Assembly: GCF_900100155.1 (NCBI RefSeq)
Contig: NZ_FMTP01000006.1
Location: 203,501-267,500, forward strand
DNA: 64,000 nucleotides
From: Ancylobacter rudongensis
Lineage (GTDB): Bacteria; Pseudomonadota; Alphaproteobacteria; Rhizobiales; Xanthobacteraceae
Reading direction: 5' to 3'
Translations under genes and position numbers: made by a program
Notes under the pieces: generated by a model
The model's input: the letters and a program-made list of their open reading frames with translations, nothing else
Database searches by the model: none
What the model was told of the DNA's origin: nothing
In this document: piece after piece, positions 1 to 8,517 of the stretch
How the letters are laid out: every line of letters begins with the position of its first letter
Position numbering within the stretch: the first letter of the stretch is position 1

Positions 1-126
1 CGCGCCGAGCCCGGCAACGATGAGCACCCGCCGGCGCACCAGGCGGGCATAGGCGGCGCGCTCGCCGGCATGGGCGGCGTGGGGGGCCGCATCTGCGGCG
101 TCGATGGGGGCAGAGGGCGGGCGCAT
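1..126 (-). CDS. N-terminal fragment of a membrane transport protein (possible FecCD-type permease)
   Basis: The ATG at 126 opens a frame that stays open for 42 codons and runs off the left edge. The visible part has an acidic/alanine-rich lead, then a basic patch (RLVRRR) followed at once by the start of a hydrophobic helix. That layout is common at the start of FecCD-family iron-siderophore permeases. A siderophore-esterase-like gene less than 1 kb away would fit iron uptake. The family call is inference from about 40 residues and context; any polytopic membrane protein could begin this way. Confidence 0.4.
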   Translation of the reverse strand, partial: MRPPSAPIDAADAAPHAAHAGERAAYARLVRRRVLIVAGLGA

Positions 127-218
127 GCGATCTCCGGCGGCCGTTCGGCGCCACGGGGCGCCAAAGGCACACCGGCGGTTCTGCATGAGCCGCAACGGCG
201 GGTCAAGTTGCTGCTGCG

Positions 219-557
219 TCAGGGAAATTTCTGGAATCGTTCCAGTGTGGGGCGGTTCTTTGGAGGCGTCTCTAGTGCGAAGGTGCGGAACGCCTCCAGC
301 AGCGAACGAAGATGGAGCGGGCCGCCAGCCCCCCGAAACAGGTTGTCTTCCGTCCAGCAGGTCCACCAGTCCGTCGGGTGCTCGTAATTATGCTGAATCC
401 GATCGAGTGTCCGGCCGTCGCAGTCCGTTCCGCAAAGGTCGACAGTCAACGTCCAGCCCGGGTTGTCGAGGGTGTCGATGCGTACGCCGTAGCTGTGCTC
501 CCAATCGCCATCGCATTGGGCCTGATACCAGCCGGTCAACCAATCGAACACGTCCAT
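219..557 (-). CDS. Imm53 family immunity protein
   Basis: A 112-residue cytosolic protein. The N-terminal block with WLTGWYQAQCDGDWEHSYG followed by TLDNPGW and a VDLCGT strand is the hallmark of the Imm53 family. Members are immunity proteins of polymorphic toxin systems and neutralise a co-encoded toxin. The C-terminal part keeps the expected aromatic and acidic pattern (DWWTCWTEDNLFRGAGG). I used the ATG at 557; a TTG two codons upstream (563) would add two residues. No toxin, secretion or other immunity gene is visible next to it. Its neighbours are a membrane-protein start on one side and a repeat-filled gap on the other, so it looks like an orphan. Family recognition is firm; the partner is unknown. 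Confidence 0.8.
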   Translation of the reverse strand: MDVFDWLTGWYQAQCDGDWEHSYGVRIDTLDNPGWTLTVDLCGTDCDGRTLDRIQHNYEHPTDWWTCWTEDNLFRGAGGPLHLRSLLEAFRTFALETPPKNRPTLERFQKFP

Positions 558-640
558 TCGCAAACCGTATCACCGGGCCAGGCCGTGCCAAAGCGTGCGA
601 GCGCCTGATCTCGAAGGACGCAGGCCCGTGCCGTCGGCGG

Positions 641-690
641 CCCCTCACCCCGACCCTCTCCCCGACGGGGAAAGGGGGAAGGGCGGTGCG
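641..690. repeat. interspersed hairpin repeat, copy 1
   Basis: A C-rich arm CCCTCTCCCC (654-663) faces GGGGAAAGGG (667-676) across a GAC loop, preceded by CCCCTCACCCCGA. The same element occurs at 2431-2470 with CCCTCTCCCC/GGGGAGAGGG. It is an intergenic palindromic repeat of the REP type, and it sits in a 395-base gap (558-952) where I see no gene. Confidence 0.7.
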
Positions 691-730
691 CCGGGACCCA
701 CGGGAGCACGCCGGCGCCTTCCCATGGCGT

Positions 731-763
731 CATCCCGGACGGTCCGCAGGACCGATCCGGGAT
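731..763. repeat. CATCCCGGA-type interspersed palindrome, copy 1
   Basis: ATCCCGG (732-738) and CGGTCC (740-745) pair with GGACCG (749-754) and CCGGGAT (757-763) around a GCA loop. Related CGTCATCCCG palindromes lie at 44658-44697 and 61687-61724. Further GATCCCGG-containing sequence follows to about 826, probably another piece of the same kind of element. Confidence 0.65.
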
Positions 764-952
764 CGCTAGATGTGTTGACTGGATTGCGATCCCGGCTTTG
801 CGCTGTGCTCCGGCCGGGGTGACGCGCGGGGGGCTGATTGTCCGCAGGCGAGCGTGGCTCTCCCTTGGCGCCGGGGCGCGGGTGGGGCAAGAGGGGAAGG
901 GCCGGAGCCCTCCGGCGCTGACACCACGTTCCCTCTGCCGCGGCGCCTGCCC

Positions 953-1768
953 ATGAACCCTGTCACCCTGCCCGATGCCGAATGGTTCGACCTCGCCCCG
1001 CCCGGCGGCGGGGCGCCGTGGCGGATCTTTCTCGCCCACCCGCAGGGCGAGGCGCCGGCGGCGGGCTATCCCGCCTTGTTCATGCTCGACGCCAATGCCG
1101 GCTTTGCCACCCTCACTGAGGTGCTGCGGCGTGGGGCGGTGCGCCCCGCCGCCACCGGCATCGGGCCGATGCTGCTGGTCGGCATCGGCACCCCCGAGGG
1201 CGACGACGCGCGGGTGCGGCGGCATTTCGACTATACGGCCGGACCGGGGGCGGAGGGCCGCGGGCGGCCAACCGGCGGGCGCGACGCCTTTCTCGCCTTC
1301 ATCGAGCAGGTGCTGAAGCCGGAGCTTGGCCGCCGGTTTCCCCTCGACCCGGCGCGGCAGACCCTGTTCGGCCATTCGCTCGCCGGCTGGTTCACGCTCG
1401 ATGTGATGGCGCGCGACAGCGCCGCCTTCCGCTCCTATGTCGCGGTGAGCCCCTCGCTGTGGTGGGACGAGGGGCGGCTCATCGAAGGGCTGGCGCGGCC
1501 GCGCGCGATGCCGCCGCGGCTGTCCATTCTCGTCGGCGAATGGGAGCAGGCGCTCGCCCCCTGGCAGGCGGCGCGGCCGGAGGCGGCCGAGATGGCGGCG
1601 CGGCGGGCGCGGCGGGCCATGGTCGACCGGGCGCAGGGCTTTGCCGACCGGGCGCGGGCGGCACTCGGGCCGGAGGCGGAGGTGCGGTTCGAACGGCTGG
1701 CGGGGGAGGACCATGCCTCGATCCTGCCGGCGGCGATGGCGCGGGCGCTGCGCTTCGCGCTGGCGTGA
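953..1768 (+). CDS. alpha/beta hydrolase, siderophore-esterase-like
   Basis: 271 residues with the fold of the Fes/IroE/YbbA esterase family (esterase D type), which hydrolyse ester bonds of ferric siderophores or similar esters. The nucleophile elbow GHSLAGW lies near residue 142, followed by VAVSPSLWWDEG, a strand-loop typical of this family. An acidic GEDHAS close to the C-terminus supplies the catalytic His. The ATG at 953 was chosen because the ferric-esterase-type N-terminus (DAEWFDLAPPGG) starts just after it; an upstream in-frame start at 854 would only add low-complexity sequence. No signal peptide, so cytosolic. A role in iron release is inferred from family and from the possible permease at the left edge; the true substrate is unknown. 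Confidence 0.7.
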   Translation: MNPVTLPDAEWFDLAPPGGGAPWRIFLAHPQGEAPAAGYPALFMLDANAGFATLTEVLRRGAVRPAATGIGPMLLVGIGTPEGDDARVRRHFDYTAGPGAEGRGRPTGGRDAFLAFIEQVLKPELGRRFPLDPARQTLFGHSLAGWFTLDVMARDSAAFRSYVAVSPSLWWDEGRLIEGLARPRAMPPRLSILVGEWEQALAPWQAARPEAAEMAARRARRAMVDRAQGFADRARAALGPEAEVRFERLAGEDHASILPAAMARALRFALA

Positions 1769-1866
1769 GGGCGCCGGTATCCGGCAGACGTGATCGGCGC
1801 CCCCATTTGCGCCGGCGGGCCGAGCGGCTAGAAGTGGCGCGATTGCTTCACGCTCGGTGCCCGCCC

Positions 1867-2412
1867 ATGAACATACCTGCCGCGACCGCGACCGCTTCCG
1901 CCCCTTCGCCCGCCGCCCGCCGCGCGGTGCGCAACCGCCAGGTGACGGCGGCGCTGGTGGTGGCGGTCGCCAGCGCCGGGGCGCTGGCCGGGGCGTGGTA
2001 TTTCCAGCTGGTGGTGGGGCTGGCTCCATGCCCGCTCTGCCTGGAACAGCGCATTCCCTATTACATCGCCGTGCCGGTGGCGCTGATCGGCGCCGTGTGC
2101 GCGGCTTTCGGCAGGCAAGGGCCGGCGCGGGTGGCGCTGGCGCTGTGCGGCATGCTGATGGCGCTGGGCGCCTTTCTCGCCGTCTATCATGCCGGGGTGG
2201 AATGGGCCTGGTGGGCCGGGCCGGACACCTGCTCCGGCGCCGGGCCGGCGCTGGGCGGCGGCAATCTGCTGGGCCAGCTGCAGAGCGCGCGGGTGGTGCG
2301 CTGCGACGAGGCGGCGTGGCGGCTGCTCGGACTGTCGCTGGCGGGCTACAACGCCTTCATCGCCGGCGCGCTGACGGTCGTGGCGATGTGGGGCGCCTCG
2401 GCGAAGGCGTGA
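1867..2412 (+). CDS. dsbB: disulfide bond formation protein B (DsbB), first paralogue
   Basis: A 181-residue inner-membrane protein with four hydrophobic helices. DsbB reoxidises the periplasmic thiol oxidase DsbA and passes electrons to ubiquinone. Both cysteine pairs are present: C55/C58 in a PCPLC motif in the first periplasmic loop, and C122/C146 in the second loop. The QR pair after the first motif matches the quinone-proximal residues of the family. The start at 1867 gives a normal-length cytosolic N-terminus ahead of helix 1. No DsbA gene is adjacent. A second, differently organised DsbB lies at 18836-19435. Confidence 0.9.
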   Translation: MNIPAATATASAPSPAARRAVRNRQVTAALVVAVASAGALAGAWYFQLVVGLAPCPLCLEQRIPYYIAVPVALIGAVCAAFGRQGPARVALALCGMLMALGAFLAVYHAGVEWAWWAGPDTCSGAGPALGGGNLLGQLQSARVVRCDEAAWRLLGLSLAGYNAFIAGALTVVAMWGASAKA

Positions 2413-2430
2413 GAAAGACGGTTCATCCGC

Positions 2431-2470
2431 CCCCTCACCCCGGCCCTCTCCCCCACGGGGAGAGGGAGAA
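2431..2470. repeat. interspersed hairpin repeat, copy 2, between convergent genes
   Basis: CCCTCTCCCC (2444-2453) pairs perfectly with GGGGAGAGGG (2457-2466) over a CAC loop. It lies exactly between the converging dsbB and HNH genes. It could act as a bidirectional, factor-independent stop, but it lacks a clear T run. It is a sibling of the element at 641-690. Confidence 0.7.
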
Positions 2471-2476
2471 CGCGGC

Positions 2477-3034
2477 TCACGGGTCGAGCTCGGTGTCCCA
2501 GTAGAGATAGTCCATCCAGCTGTCGTGCAAATAATTCGGCGGGAAGTGGCGGCCGTTCTGGTGCAGGTCGAACACGCTCGGCTGGTAGGGCTTCTGCCGC
2601 GGCACCATGTGCGCGGTTTCCGGCATCTGGCTGCCCTTGCGCAGATTGCAGGGCGAGCAGGCGGCGACGACGTTTTCCCAGGTGGTCTGGCCGCCGCGCG
2701 AGCGCGGAATGACGTGGTCGAAGGTCAAATCCTCGCGCGATTCGCAGTACTGGCAGGTGAAGCGGTCGCGCAGGAAGACGTTGAATCGGGTGAAGGCGGG
2801 CTGGCGCGAGGGGCGGATGAACGTCTTCAGCGAGACCACGCTCGGCAGCCGCATCTGGAAGGTCGCGCTGGAGACCTGCCGCTCATAATATTCGACGATG
2901 TTCACCCGATCGAGGAACACCGCCTTGATCGCGTCCTGCCATGCCCAGACCGAGAGGGGGTAATAGCTCAGCGGCCGGTAATCGGCGTTGAGCACGAGGG
3001 CAGGCCAGGCACCCGGAGACAAAGTCGCCGTCAA
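2477..3034 (-). CDS. HNH endonuclease
   Basis: A 185-residue protein of the HNH nuclease family widespread in alphaproteobacteria. The core runs from about residue 90: RDRFTCQYC, the central His-bearing LTFDHVIPRSRGG, WENVVAACSPCN and KG. The two CxxC pairs (CQYC and CSPC) bind the structural zinc, and DHV supplies the catalytic His. The N-terminal 80 residues (PALVLNADYRPLSYYPLSVW) are characteristic of this subfamily. The start is a TTG at 3034, eight bases after GGGAG; no ATG precedes the conserved N-terminus. The gene is single, convergent with dsbB. The biological role is unknown; some relatives are linked to DNA repair or defence. Confidence 0.85.
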   Translation of the reverse strand: MTATLSPGAWPALVLNADYRPLSYYPLSVWAWQDAIKAVFLDRVNIVEYYERQVSSATFQMRLPSVVSLKTFIRPSRQPAFTRFNVFLRDRFTCQYCESREDLTFDHVIPRSRGGQTTWENVVAACSPCNLRKGSQMPETAHMVPRQKPYQPSVFDLHQNGRHFPPNYLHDSWMDYLYWDTELDP

Positions 3035-3178
3035 CGCTCGCTCCCTGTCAGGAGCGTCAGCACGGCCGCTTGAGTCGGCGCCGCGTGACGCACGGCGATA
3101 CTCTATAGGGAGCGTGTCAGTCTTGTGAAGCGCCGGCCGGCAATTCGCCGCAGTGCGGCAGATGGCAGAGGTCAGGCG

Positions 3179-3838
3179 TCAGGCCAGCACTTCGGTGAGG
3201 AAGCTGCCGGCCAGCGACAGGCCGGTGGCGTCGATGCCGTGGGCGAGGCCGTTGGAGAGGTGCGCGCGCACCGCGATCCCTTGTCTTTGCAGGCTTTCCA
3301 CCGCGCGCGGCAGCGCCAGCGGCGGGATCACCTGGTCGAGATCGCCATGGATCAGCAGCACCGGCGGGCGGGCGATGATCTCGGCGTCGAATTCCGCCAT
3401 GGCGCGCGCGGGCGGCAGCACATGGATGCCGGAAAAGCCGACAATGCCGGCGGGCGCCACCGTGCGGCGCAGGCCGGTGTGCAGCGCCATCATCGTGCCC
3501 TGGCTGAAGCCGACCAGCGCGAGGCGCGAGCCGGGCAGGTTCAGCCGGGCGAGCTCGGCGTCGAGGAAGCCGTCGAGCGCGCGCTGCGCGCTCTGCACCC
3601 CGGTCCAGCGCTCGCGGTCGTCGCGCTCGGTATAGCCGAACCATTGCCGGCCGACCGGGGCGATGGCCAGCGGCTCGGGCGCGTGCGGGGAGACGAAGGC
3701 GGTGTTGGGCAGCAGCGGCGCCCAGTACTCGCCGAGGTCGATCAGGTCGCGGCCGTCGGCGCCATAGCCGTGCAGCAGCACCACCAGAGAGGTGGCGGGG
3801 CCGCCGGCACGGGGCGGAAGGCGGGGTCCGTCCAGCAT
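3179..3838 (-). CDS. phospholipase/carboxylesterase family hydrolase
   Basis: 219 residues of the Abhydrolase_2 (acyl-protein thioesterase-like) family. The visible landmarks are LVVLLHGYGADGRDL (oxyanion-hole loop), the nucleophile elbow GFSQG, and HGDLDQVIP supplying the acidic residue. GLAHGID supplies the catalytic His. No signal peptide. Its ATG shares a base with the TGA of the upstream M23 peptidase gene (TGATG), so translation is probably coupled, although no functional link is obvious. The substrate could be short-chain carboxylesters or lysophospholipids. Confidence 0.85.
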   Translation of the reverse strand: MLDGPRLPPRAGGPATSLVVLLHGYGADGRDLIDLGEYWAPLLPNTAFVSPHAPEPLAIAPVGRQWFGYTERDDRERWTGVQSAQRALDGFLDAELARLNLPGSRLALVGFSQGTMMALHTGLRRTVAPAGIVGFSGIHVLPPARAMAEFDAEIIARPPVLLIHGDLDQVIPPLALPRAVESLQRQGIAVRAHLSNGLAHGIDATGLSLAGSFLTEVLA

Positions 3839-5775
3839 CAGTTGGTCTCGGCGGTGCCGGCGGCGCTGGCGGCGACGCGCGCGGCATTGCTGTGGTTGAG
3901 CAGCGCGTCGATCGTGGCGCGCTCCTTCTCGAAGCTGGCGAGAACGCGCCCGTCCAGCGCCCGCCCGCGCGGCAGGCGGATACGCATCGGGTCGACGAAG
4001 CGCCCGTTCACCAGCACCTCATAGTGCAGATGCGCGCCGGTGGAGAGGCCGGTGGAGCCAATATAGCCGATCAGCTGGCCCTGGCGCACCCGCACCCCTT
4101 CGCGGATGCCCTTGGCGAAGCTGGACTGGTGCGAATAGGTGGTGACATAGCCGTTGGCGTGCTGGATCTCGATGCGGCGGCCATAGCCGGAGGTCCAGGC
4201 GGCCTTCTTGATCACGCCATTGCCGGCGGCATAGATCGGCGTGCCGGTGCGGTCGGACCAGTCGACGCCCGAATGCAGGCGGCTATAGCCGAGGATCGGG
4301 TGGCGGCGCATGCCGAAGCCCGAGCGCAGCTGGCCGCCGGAGAGCGGCTTGCGCACCAGGAACTTCTTCGCGCTCTTGCCGGCATCGTCATAGAAGTCGA
4401 CCAGCCCGTCATCCGGGGTCTGGTAGCGGTAATAGCGCCGCTCCTCGCCGCCGACGGTGAGGCCGGCATAGAGCACGCCGCCGGCGCCGCCGGCCTCGTC
4501 GGGCTCGAACAGCACCTCGAAGGAATCGCCGGCGCGCACGCGGCGCTGGAAGTCGACATCGAAGGAATAGACGCGGATCATGCTCTCGATGACCGGGCGG
4601 GGCACCTCGTGGCGCAGCGCGGTCTCCCAGATGCTGTCATAGAGGGTGATGCGACCGCTGCCGCCTTCCTCTTCGCCATCCTCGGGAGCGAGATCGGCGA
4701 CCTGGGTGTCACCGGCTTCCTGCACGGGCAGGAAGTTGCCGCTGTCGGACAGCGCCACCGTGCCTTGATGGCCGCTTTCGCCGAACACCGCCACGCGCAG
4801 CGGCATCGCGCCCTCGGTGGCGTTGTCGAGCAGGACTTTCAGCCGCAGGCCGGGGGTGAGAGTGCCGGACAGCTCCCGGGTGCCGAAGGCCCGGGCGGCA
4901 TCGTTGGCGGCGCCTTCCGGCACGCCGAGATCAATCAGCACGGAGGCGACGGTATCGCCGGCCTTGGCCACTACGGTGCGCTCGGACCAGTCATTGCCGC
5001 CGGAGGCGTCGTCGGCGGACTTGTCGACCGCCGACACATTCTCCGGCTGCTGCAGCGCATTCAGCGGATCGGCGGCGCCTGACGGCGCATAGGCCAGCAC
5101 GCCGAGACCCGGAAAGGCCGGGGCGCGGGCGTCGGCGGTGGGGATGCTGAACTCGGCGGTTTCACGCACCTTCATCAGCACGTCTTCCATCGGCAACTCA
5201 GCCGCGAAGCGGGTGCTGGGGGGCAGCGCGCCGATGTCGCGCACGACGATGGTGAGGTCGCCGGTGGGCTCGGCCTGCACCGCCTCGGCCTCGTCATTGG
5301 TCGATTCGGCGATCAGCTTGGCCGGGTTGAAGCGCGGCACGTCGACCGAGGCGGAGGTGACGGACTGGGCGAGATTGGTCGCCACCTTGGTGACGGCGCG
5401 CACCTTGATGACTTCGCGGTCGCCATCCTTGACGGTGGTGGACAGGCGCAGCGTCTGCTTGGCGGAAAAGCTCTCCGAGAGGATCGACATCCGGTCGCCC
5501 TTGCGGGCGACATTGGACGGGCGCTCGCCGGCGGCCAGGGCGCCGCGCAGGGCGGAGCGGACGGTTTCGGGCGACTGGGCGAAGCGGTATTCGCCATCGA
5601 GCGCGGCATAGACCGCCCCACCCATGAGGGCGGCACCGCAAATGCCGGTGAGCAGCGTGGCCATGAGCCAGCGAATGGAGATGCGGCGGCGGTTGATCGG
5701 CTCCTCGGCGTCACCATCGACGCCGAGCGGAGGCTCGTCGCCGAGATCAAACGCCGCGAGGTGGGAGCGCCTCAC
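3838..5775 (-). CDS. membrane-anchored M23 family metallopeptidase (LytM-type)
   Basis: About 645 residues. A cytosolic lead of about 35 residues is followed by one transmembrane helix (about 36-59), a long periplasmic region with a LysM/OPA-like segment around AKAGDTVASVLIDLGV, and the C-terminal LytM domain. Zinc ligands are visible: H501 and D505 in HSGVDW, and HLH at 582-584. Such enzymes cut peptide cross-bridges of peptidoglycan; the intact zinc site suggests an active hydrolase rather than a regulator. I chose the GTG at 5775, giving an N-terminus RRSHLAAFDLGDEPP. The frame is open up to an ATG at 6006, but that 77-codon extension has a poor amino-acid pattern. Confidence 0.85.
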   Translation of the reverse strand: MRRSHLAAFDLGDEPPLGVDGDAEEPINRRRISIRWLMATLLTGICGAALMGGAVYAALDGEYRFAQSPETVRSALRGALAAGERPSNVARKGDRMSILSESFSAKQTLRLSTTVKDGDREVIKVRAVTKVATNLAQSVTSASVDVPRFNPAKLIAESTNDEAEAVQAEPTGDLTIVVRDIGALPPSTRFAAELPMEDVLMKVRETAEFSIPTADARAPAFPGLGVLAYAPSGAADPLNALQQPENVSAVDKSADDASGGNDWSERTVVAKAGDTVASVLIDLGVPEGAANDAARAFGTRELSGTLTPGLRLKVLLDNATEGAMPLRVAVFGESGHQGTVALSDSGNFLPVQEAGDTQVADLAPEDGEEEGGSGRITLYDSIWETALRHEVPRPVIESMIRVYSFDVDFQRRVRAGDSFEVLFEPDEAGGAGGVLYAGLTVGGEERRYYRYQTPDDGLVDFYDDAGKSAKKFLVRKPLSGGQLRSGFGMRRHPILGYSRLHSGVDWSDRTGTPIYAAGNGVIKKAAWTSGYGRRIEIQHANGYVTTYSHQSSFAKGIREGVRVRQGQLIGYIGSTGLSTGAHLHYEVLVNGRFVDPMRIRLPRGRALDGRVLASFEKERATIDALLNHSNAARVAASAAGTAETN

Positions 5776-6111
5776 GCCTGCCAGTCCGCGCCTTGTCTCC
5801 AAACCGGCTTTCCCCGCCTTTTCCCGATGTGCTCGCCGCGCGGTCCACGACCGGCTTCGGCACGTCTGTTTCCTGTGGCGCCCGACGGGCGCGATGGCAT
5901 CGGAGGTTGCAAAATACCCCCGGCGCGGATGGGAGGCGACGATGCCGCCGGCAACACCGCCCGTCAACCCGCCGCGCCGGCGAATCGACCTGACCATCGG
6001 CAGCACTGCCGACGGGCGGAGCCGATGTAGAGCCGGCTCACGGCAAAAGGATGGCGACGACCCTATGGGAAGGGCCGCCGGCGGGCGGCGGCCGGCGGTC
6101 GGCGCGGCGCC
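5776..6111. other. intergenic region, no gene seen
   Basis: 336 bases between the start of the M23 peptidase gene and the end of the depolymerase-like gene. The peptidase frame stays open through most of it but looks non-coding. It should hold the peptidase promoter. No clear hairpin with a T run was found. Confidence 0.5.
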
Positions 6112-7410
6112 CTATTGGGCGCTGGCGGCGCGCGGGCGCAGCGGCGAGGGCGGCGGCAGCGGCACCTGCGCCAGCCGGGTGGCCGGGGCCGGGGCGACCT
6201 GCGTGCCCTGCACGAAGCCGGCCCGGACAAAGCCGGCCTGCAGCGGCAGCGGCGCGCCGGGCGCGATCGGCCGTGTGAGCGAGGGGGCGGGCTCCGGCGC
6301 GGCGAAGGCGGTGGGCGCGGGGGCGCTCGCGCCGTCGGCGTCCGGCACGATGCCGGCCCAGGCATTGGCCGGCGTGGCCGGCTGGGCCCGGACCGGCCGC
6401 GCCGGAGGGGCGGGCGGCGCCAGGGCGAGGGCGGAGGAGGCGGAGGTGGTGGAAGCGGGAGCGCGCCCGGCGATCTCGACCGGCGGGGCGCCGCCGAAGC
6501 GCTTGAAGAAGGTCCAGATCTCCTCCGGCGCGTCGAGCCCGCTGCGGCGGGGGCCGAGCAGCACGGAGGCGAGCGCGTCCACCGCGTCGGTCGATTGTGA
6601 GGGCGGCTGGTGGCCGCCGGCCACCTCGTAATAGGCGACGGCGCCGCCGGGGGCGCAGTCGTTCCAGCGGGTGATGCGGGCATGCGGGGCGCTGGAGATG
6701 GCTGGCGCCGCGCAGCCGTCGAGCCGGGCGAACAGCGCGGCGGTGGCGTCGGCCGACATCAGCCGGGCGCCCGGGGTCGGGCGGCCGAAGGCCGGCACGA
6801 TCGGGTCATAAGTGCCGTTCATCAGCAGGATCGGCACCGGCTTGGACGGGCGGCAGCTTTCCGCATAGTCCATCGGCACCGTCATCATCAGCGTCGCATA
6901 GGCCTGGAAGCGGTCGGCGTATTTGCAGGCGACATAGGCGGTGAGGAAGCCGCCATTGGAGAAGCCCATCAGATAGGCGCGGGAGGGATCGACAAGCCCC
7001 TCCGCCGTCAGCGCCTCCAGCACATCCAGCACGAAGCGGCCATCGTCGCGCTTGTGCAGCAGCGGGATGAAGCCGGCGATCGAGCTGCGGCCGTCATTCC
7101 ACAGCAGGTTCATCCCCTTAGGGTAGGCGATGATAAAACCCTCGCGGTCGGCCACCGCGTCGAGATCGAGATAGCGCTGCATCATGCCGGCCGGCTGCAG
7201 GGCGCCGTGCAGGGCGATCACCAGCGGCAGCGGCTCGGGCGGGGCGTTCTTCGGCAGGTGCAGAATGTACTCGCGGCTGAGGCCGCCGGAGGTCAGCGTG
7301 CGGACCGAATCCCGTGACTGCGCAGCAGCCGGGGAGGCGGCAAGGCCGAGCAGGGCGACGAGCAGCACCAGTATTGCGCCAGGCAGGCAGCTGGGTTTCG
7401 CAAAAAGCAT
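6112..7410 (-). CDS. secreted LpqC/PHB-depolymerase-like esterase
   Basis: 432 residues with a cleavable signal peptide (hydrophobic stretch to ASPAAAQ, about residue 31). The catalytic domain (about 35-290) matches the LpqC/polyhydroxybutyrate depolymerase esterase family. It has VIALHGALQPAG, the nucleophile elbow GFSNGG, MNGTYDPIVP with the acidic residue, and a late His in VAGGHQPP. The last 120 residues are a proline/alanine-rich low-complexity tail, so the enzyme may have a flexible C-terminal linker. Acts outside the cytoplasm on ester substrates; a true polymer substrate is not proven, since feruloyl-type esters are also possible. The gene diverges from sdhC. Confidence 0.8.
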   Translation of the reverse strand: MLFAKPSCLPGAILVLLVALLGLAASPAAAQSRDSVRTLTSGGLSREYILHLPKNAPPEPLPLVIALHGALQPAGMMQRYLDLDAVADREGFIIAYPKGMNLLWNDGRSSIAGFIPLLHKRDDGRFVLDVLEALTAEGLVDPSRAYLMGFSNGGFLTAYVACKYADRFQAYATLMMTVPMDYAESCRPSKPVPILLMNGTYDPIVPAFGRPTPGARLMSADATAALFARLDGCAAPAISSAPHARITRWNDCAPGGAVAYYEVAGGHQPPSQSTDAVDALASVLLGPRRSGLDAPEEIWTFFKRFGGAPPVEIAGRAPASTTSASSALALAPPAPPARPVRAQPATPANAWAGIVPDADGASAPAPTAFAAPEPAPSLTRPIAPGAPLPLQAGFVRAGFVQGTQVAPAPATRLAQVPLPPPSPLRPRAASAQ

Positions 7411-7652
7411 GGACGAGGCGACCTCGGTGCGCGGGTTCCGCGAGACCCCTACAGACGGCGGATTTCCGTCAATTAAAAGGCAAAGATGGTTAACAGGCCG
7501 TCAGCATCGGCTTTCGCGGGGCTTGCGCGGGCCGGATACGGGCCGAAAAGGGGGGGTGCGCGCGGCGGCTTCGATGCGCTAGGGTGTGCTTGCTGCAGCG
7601 CAACCGGAAACAGGGGCGCGGCGGAGGGAACGATAGACGCCACCTTTGGAAT

Positions 7653-7669
7653 GATTGCGAACTGCAATC
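7653..7669. promoter_or_regulatory. dyad upstream of sdhC (GATTGC-N5-GCAATC)
   Basis: A perfect 6-bp inverted repeat with a 5-bp spacer sits 49 bases before the sdhC ATG in the 307-base divergent gap 7411-7717. Flanking GGAA and TTCC almost extend it. The size and TTGCNNNNNGCAA core recall Fur/Mur/Irr-class sites, and iron control of sdh is known in related bacteria, but the regulator here is inference. Nothing else was identified in this gap. Confidence 0.45.
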
Positions 7670-7717
7670 GTTTCCGCTACGCACACACCACATTCCTGAG
7701 TGATCTGGGACACCGAC

Positions 7718-8110
7718 ATGGCAGGAGCGGCCGAGCGGCCCCTTTCCCCACATCTGCAAATCTACCGCCCGATGCTGACGATGATGATGTCCATCGTCCA
7801 TCGCATCACCGGCGTGGCTTTGTATCTCGGCACGCCGCTGCTGGTGGCCTGGCTGCTGGCCGCCGCCAGTTCCGAGCGGGCCTTCACCTTCGTGAACGGG
7901 ATTTACGGCAGCTGGATCGGCCTTCTTCTCCTGGTCGGCTACAGCTGGGCGCTGATCCACCACGCGCTGGGCGGCATCCGCCATTTCGTCTGGGACACCG
8001 GCGCGGGCTTCGGCCCCGGGCCGCGCGAACTGTTCGCCAAGCTCACCATCGGCGGGTCGATCGCGCTGACCGCGGTGCTGTGGATCGTCATCTGGCTGGT
8101 GAAGGGCTGA
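7718..8110 (+). CDS. sdhC: succinate dehydrogenase cytochrome b556 subunit
   Basis: 130 residues, three membrane helices. SdhC anchors complex II in the inner membrane and shares haem b and the quinone site with SdhD. The conserved N-terminus RPLSPHLQIYRP, the SIVHRITG motif and the haem-ligand region HHALGGIRHFVWD are all present. The ATG at 7718 gives the usual MAGAAERPLSP start; an in-frame GTG at 7700 is less likely. First gene of a four-gene operon sdhCDAB with 4 bases to sdhD. Confidence 0.95.
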   Translation: MAGAAERPLSPHLQIYRPMLTMMMSIVHRITGVALYLGTPLLVAWLLAAASSERAFTFVNGIYGSWIGLLLLVGYSWALIHHALGGIRHFVWDTGAGFGPGPRELFAKLTIGGSIALTAVLWIVIWLVKG

Positions 8111-8114
8111 CCCC

Positions 8115-8513
8115 ATGAGCGCGACCCCGGGTTCCTCCATGCGCACCCCGCGCCGGCGCGTCGCCGGCCTCGGCTCGGCGCGCTCCGGCACCGGCCATTT
8201 CTGGCTGCAGCGCGTGACCGCGCTCGCCAATCTTCTGCTGATCCTGATCGCCCTGCCAATCGTAATATGGGCAGCGGGTCAGGAGCAGGCGCAGACTCTC
8301 GCCATTCTCGGGCACCCGCTGGTCGCCATCGTGCTGCTGCTGCTGATCTTCTCGGTCTGCTTCCATATGCGGATCGGCATGCAGGTGGTGATCGAGGATT
8401 ATGTGCCTGCCGAGGGGATGAAGGTGCTCGCGCTGATCGCCAATACGTTCTTCACCATTGCGGTCGGCAGTGCCGGCGCCTTCGCCGTCCTCAAGATCAG
8501 TTTCGGAGGCTGA
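8115..8513 (+). CDS. sdhD: succinate dehydrogenase hydrophobic membrane anchor subunit
   Basis: 132 residues with three transmembrane helices. The basic N-terminus leads into [17 protein letters not shown], the alphaproteobacterial SdhD signature near the quinone site. The helix with [14 protein letters not shown] carries the haem-side His. It partners SdhC in holding the SdhAB catalytic subunits to the membrane. Four bases separate it from both sdhC and sdhA, as expected for a translationally linked operon. Confidence 0.95.
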   Translation: MSATPGSSMRTPRRRVAGLGSARSGTGHFWLQRVTALANLLLILIALPIVIWAAGQEQAQTLAILGHPLVAIVLLLLIFSVCFHMRIGMQVVIEDYVPAEGMKVLALIANTFFTIAVGSAGAFAVLKISFGG

Positions 8514-8517
8514 GACC

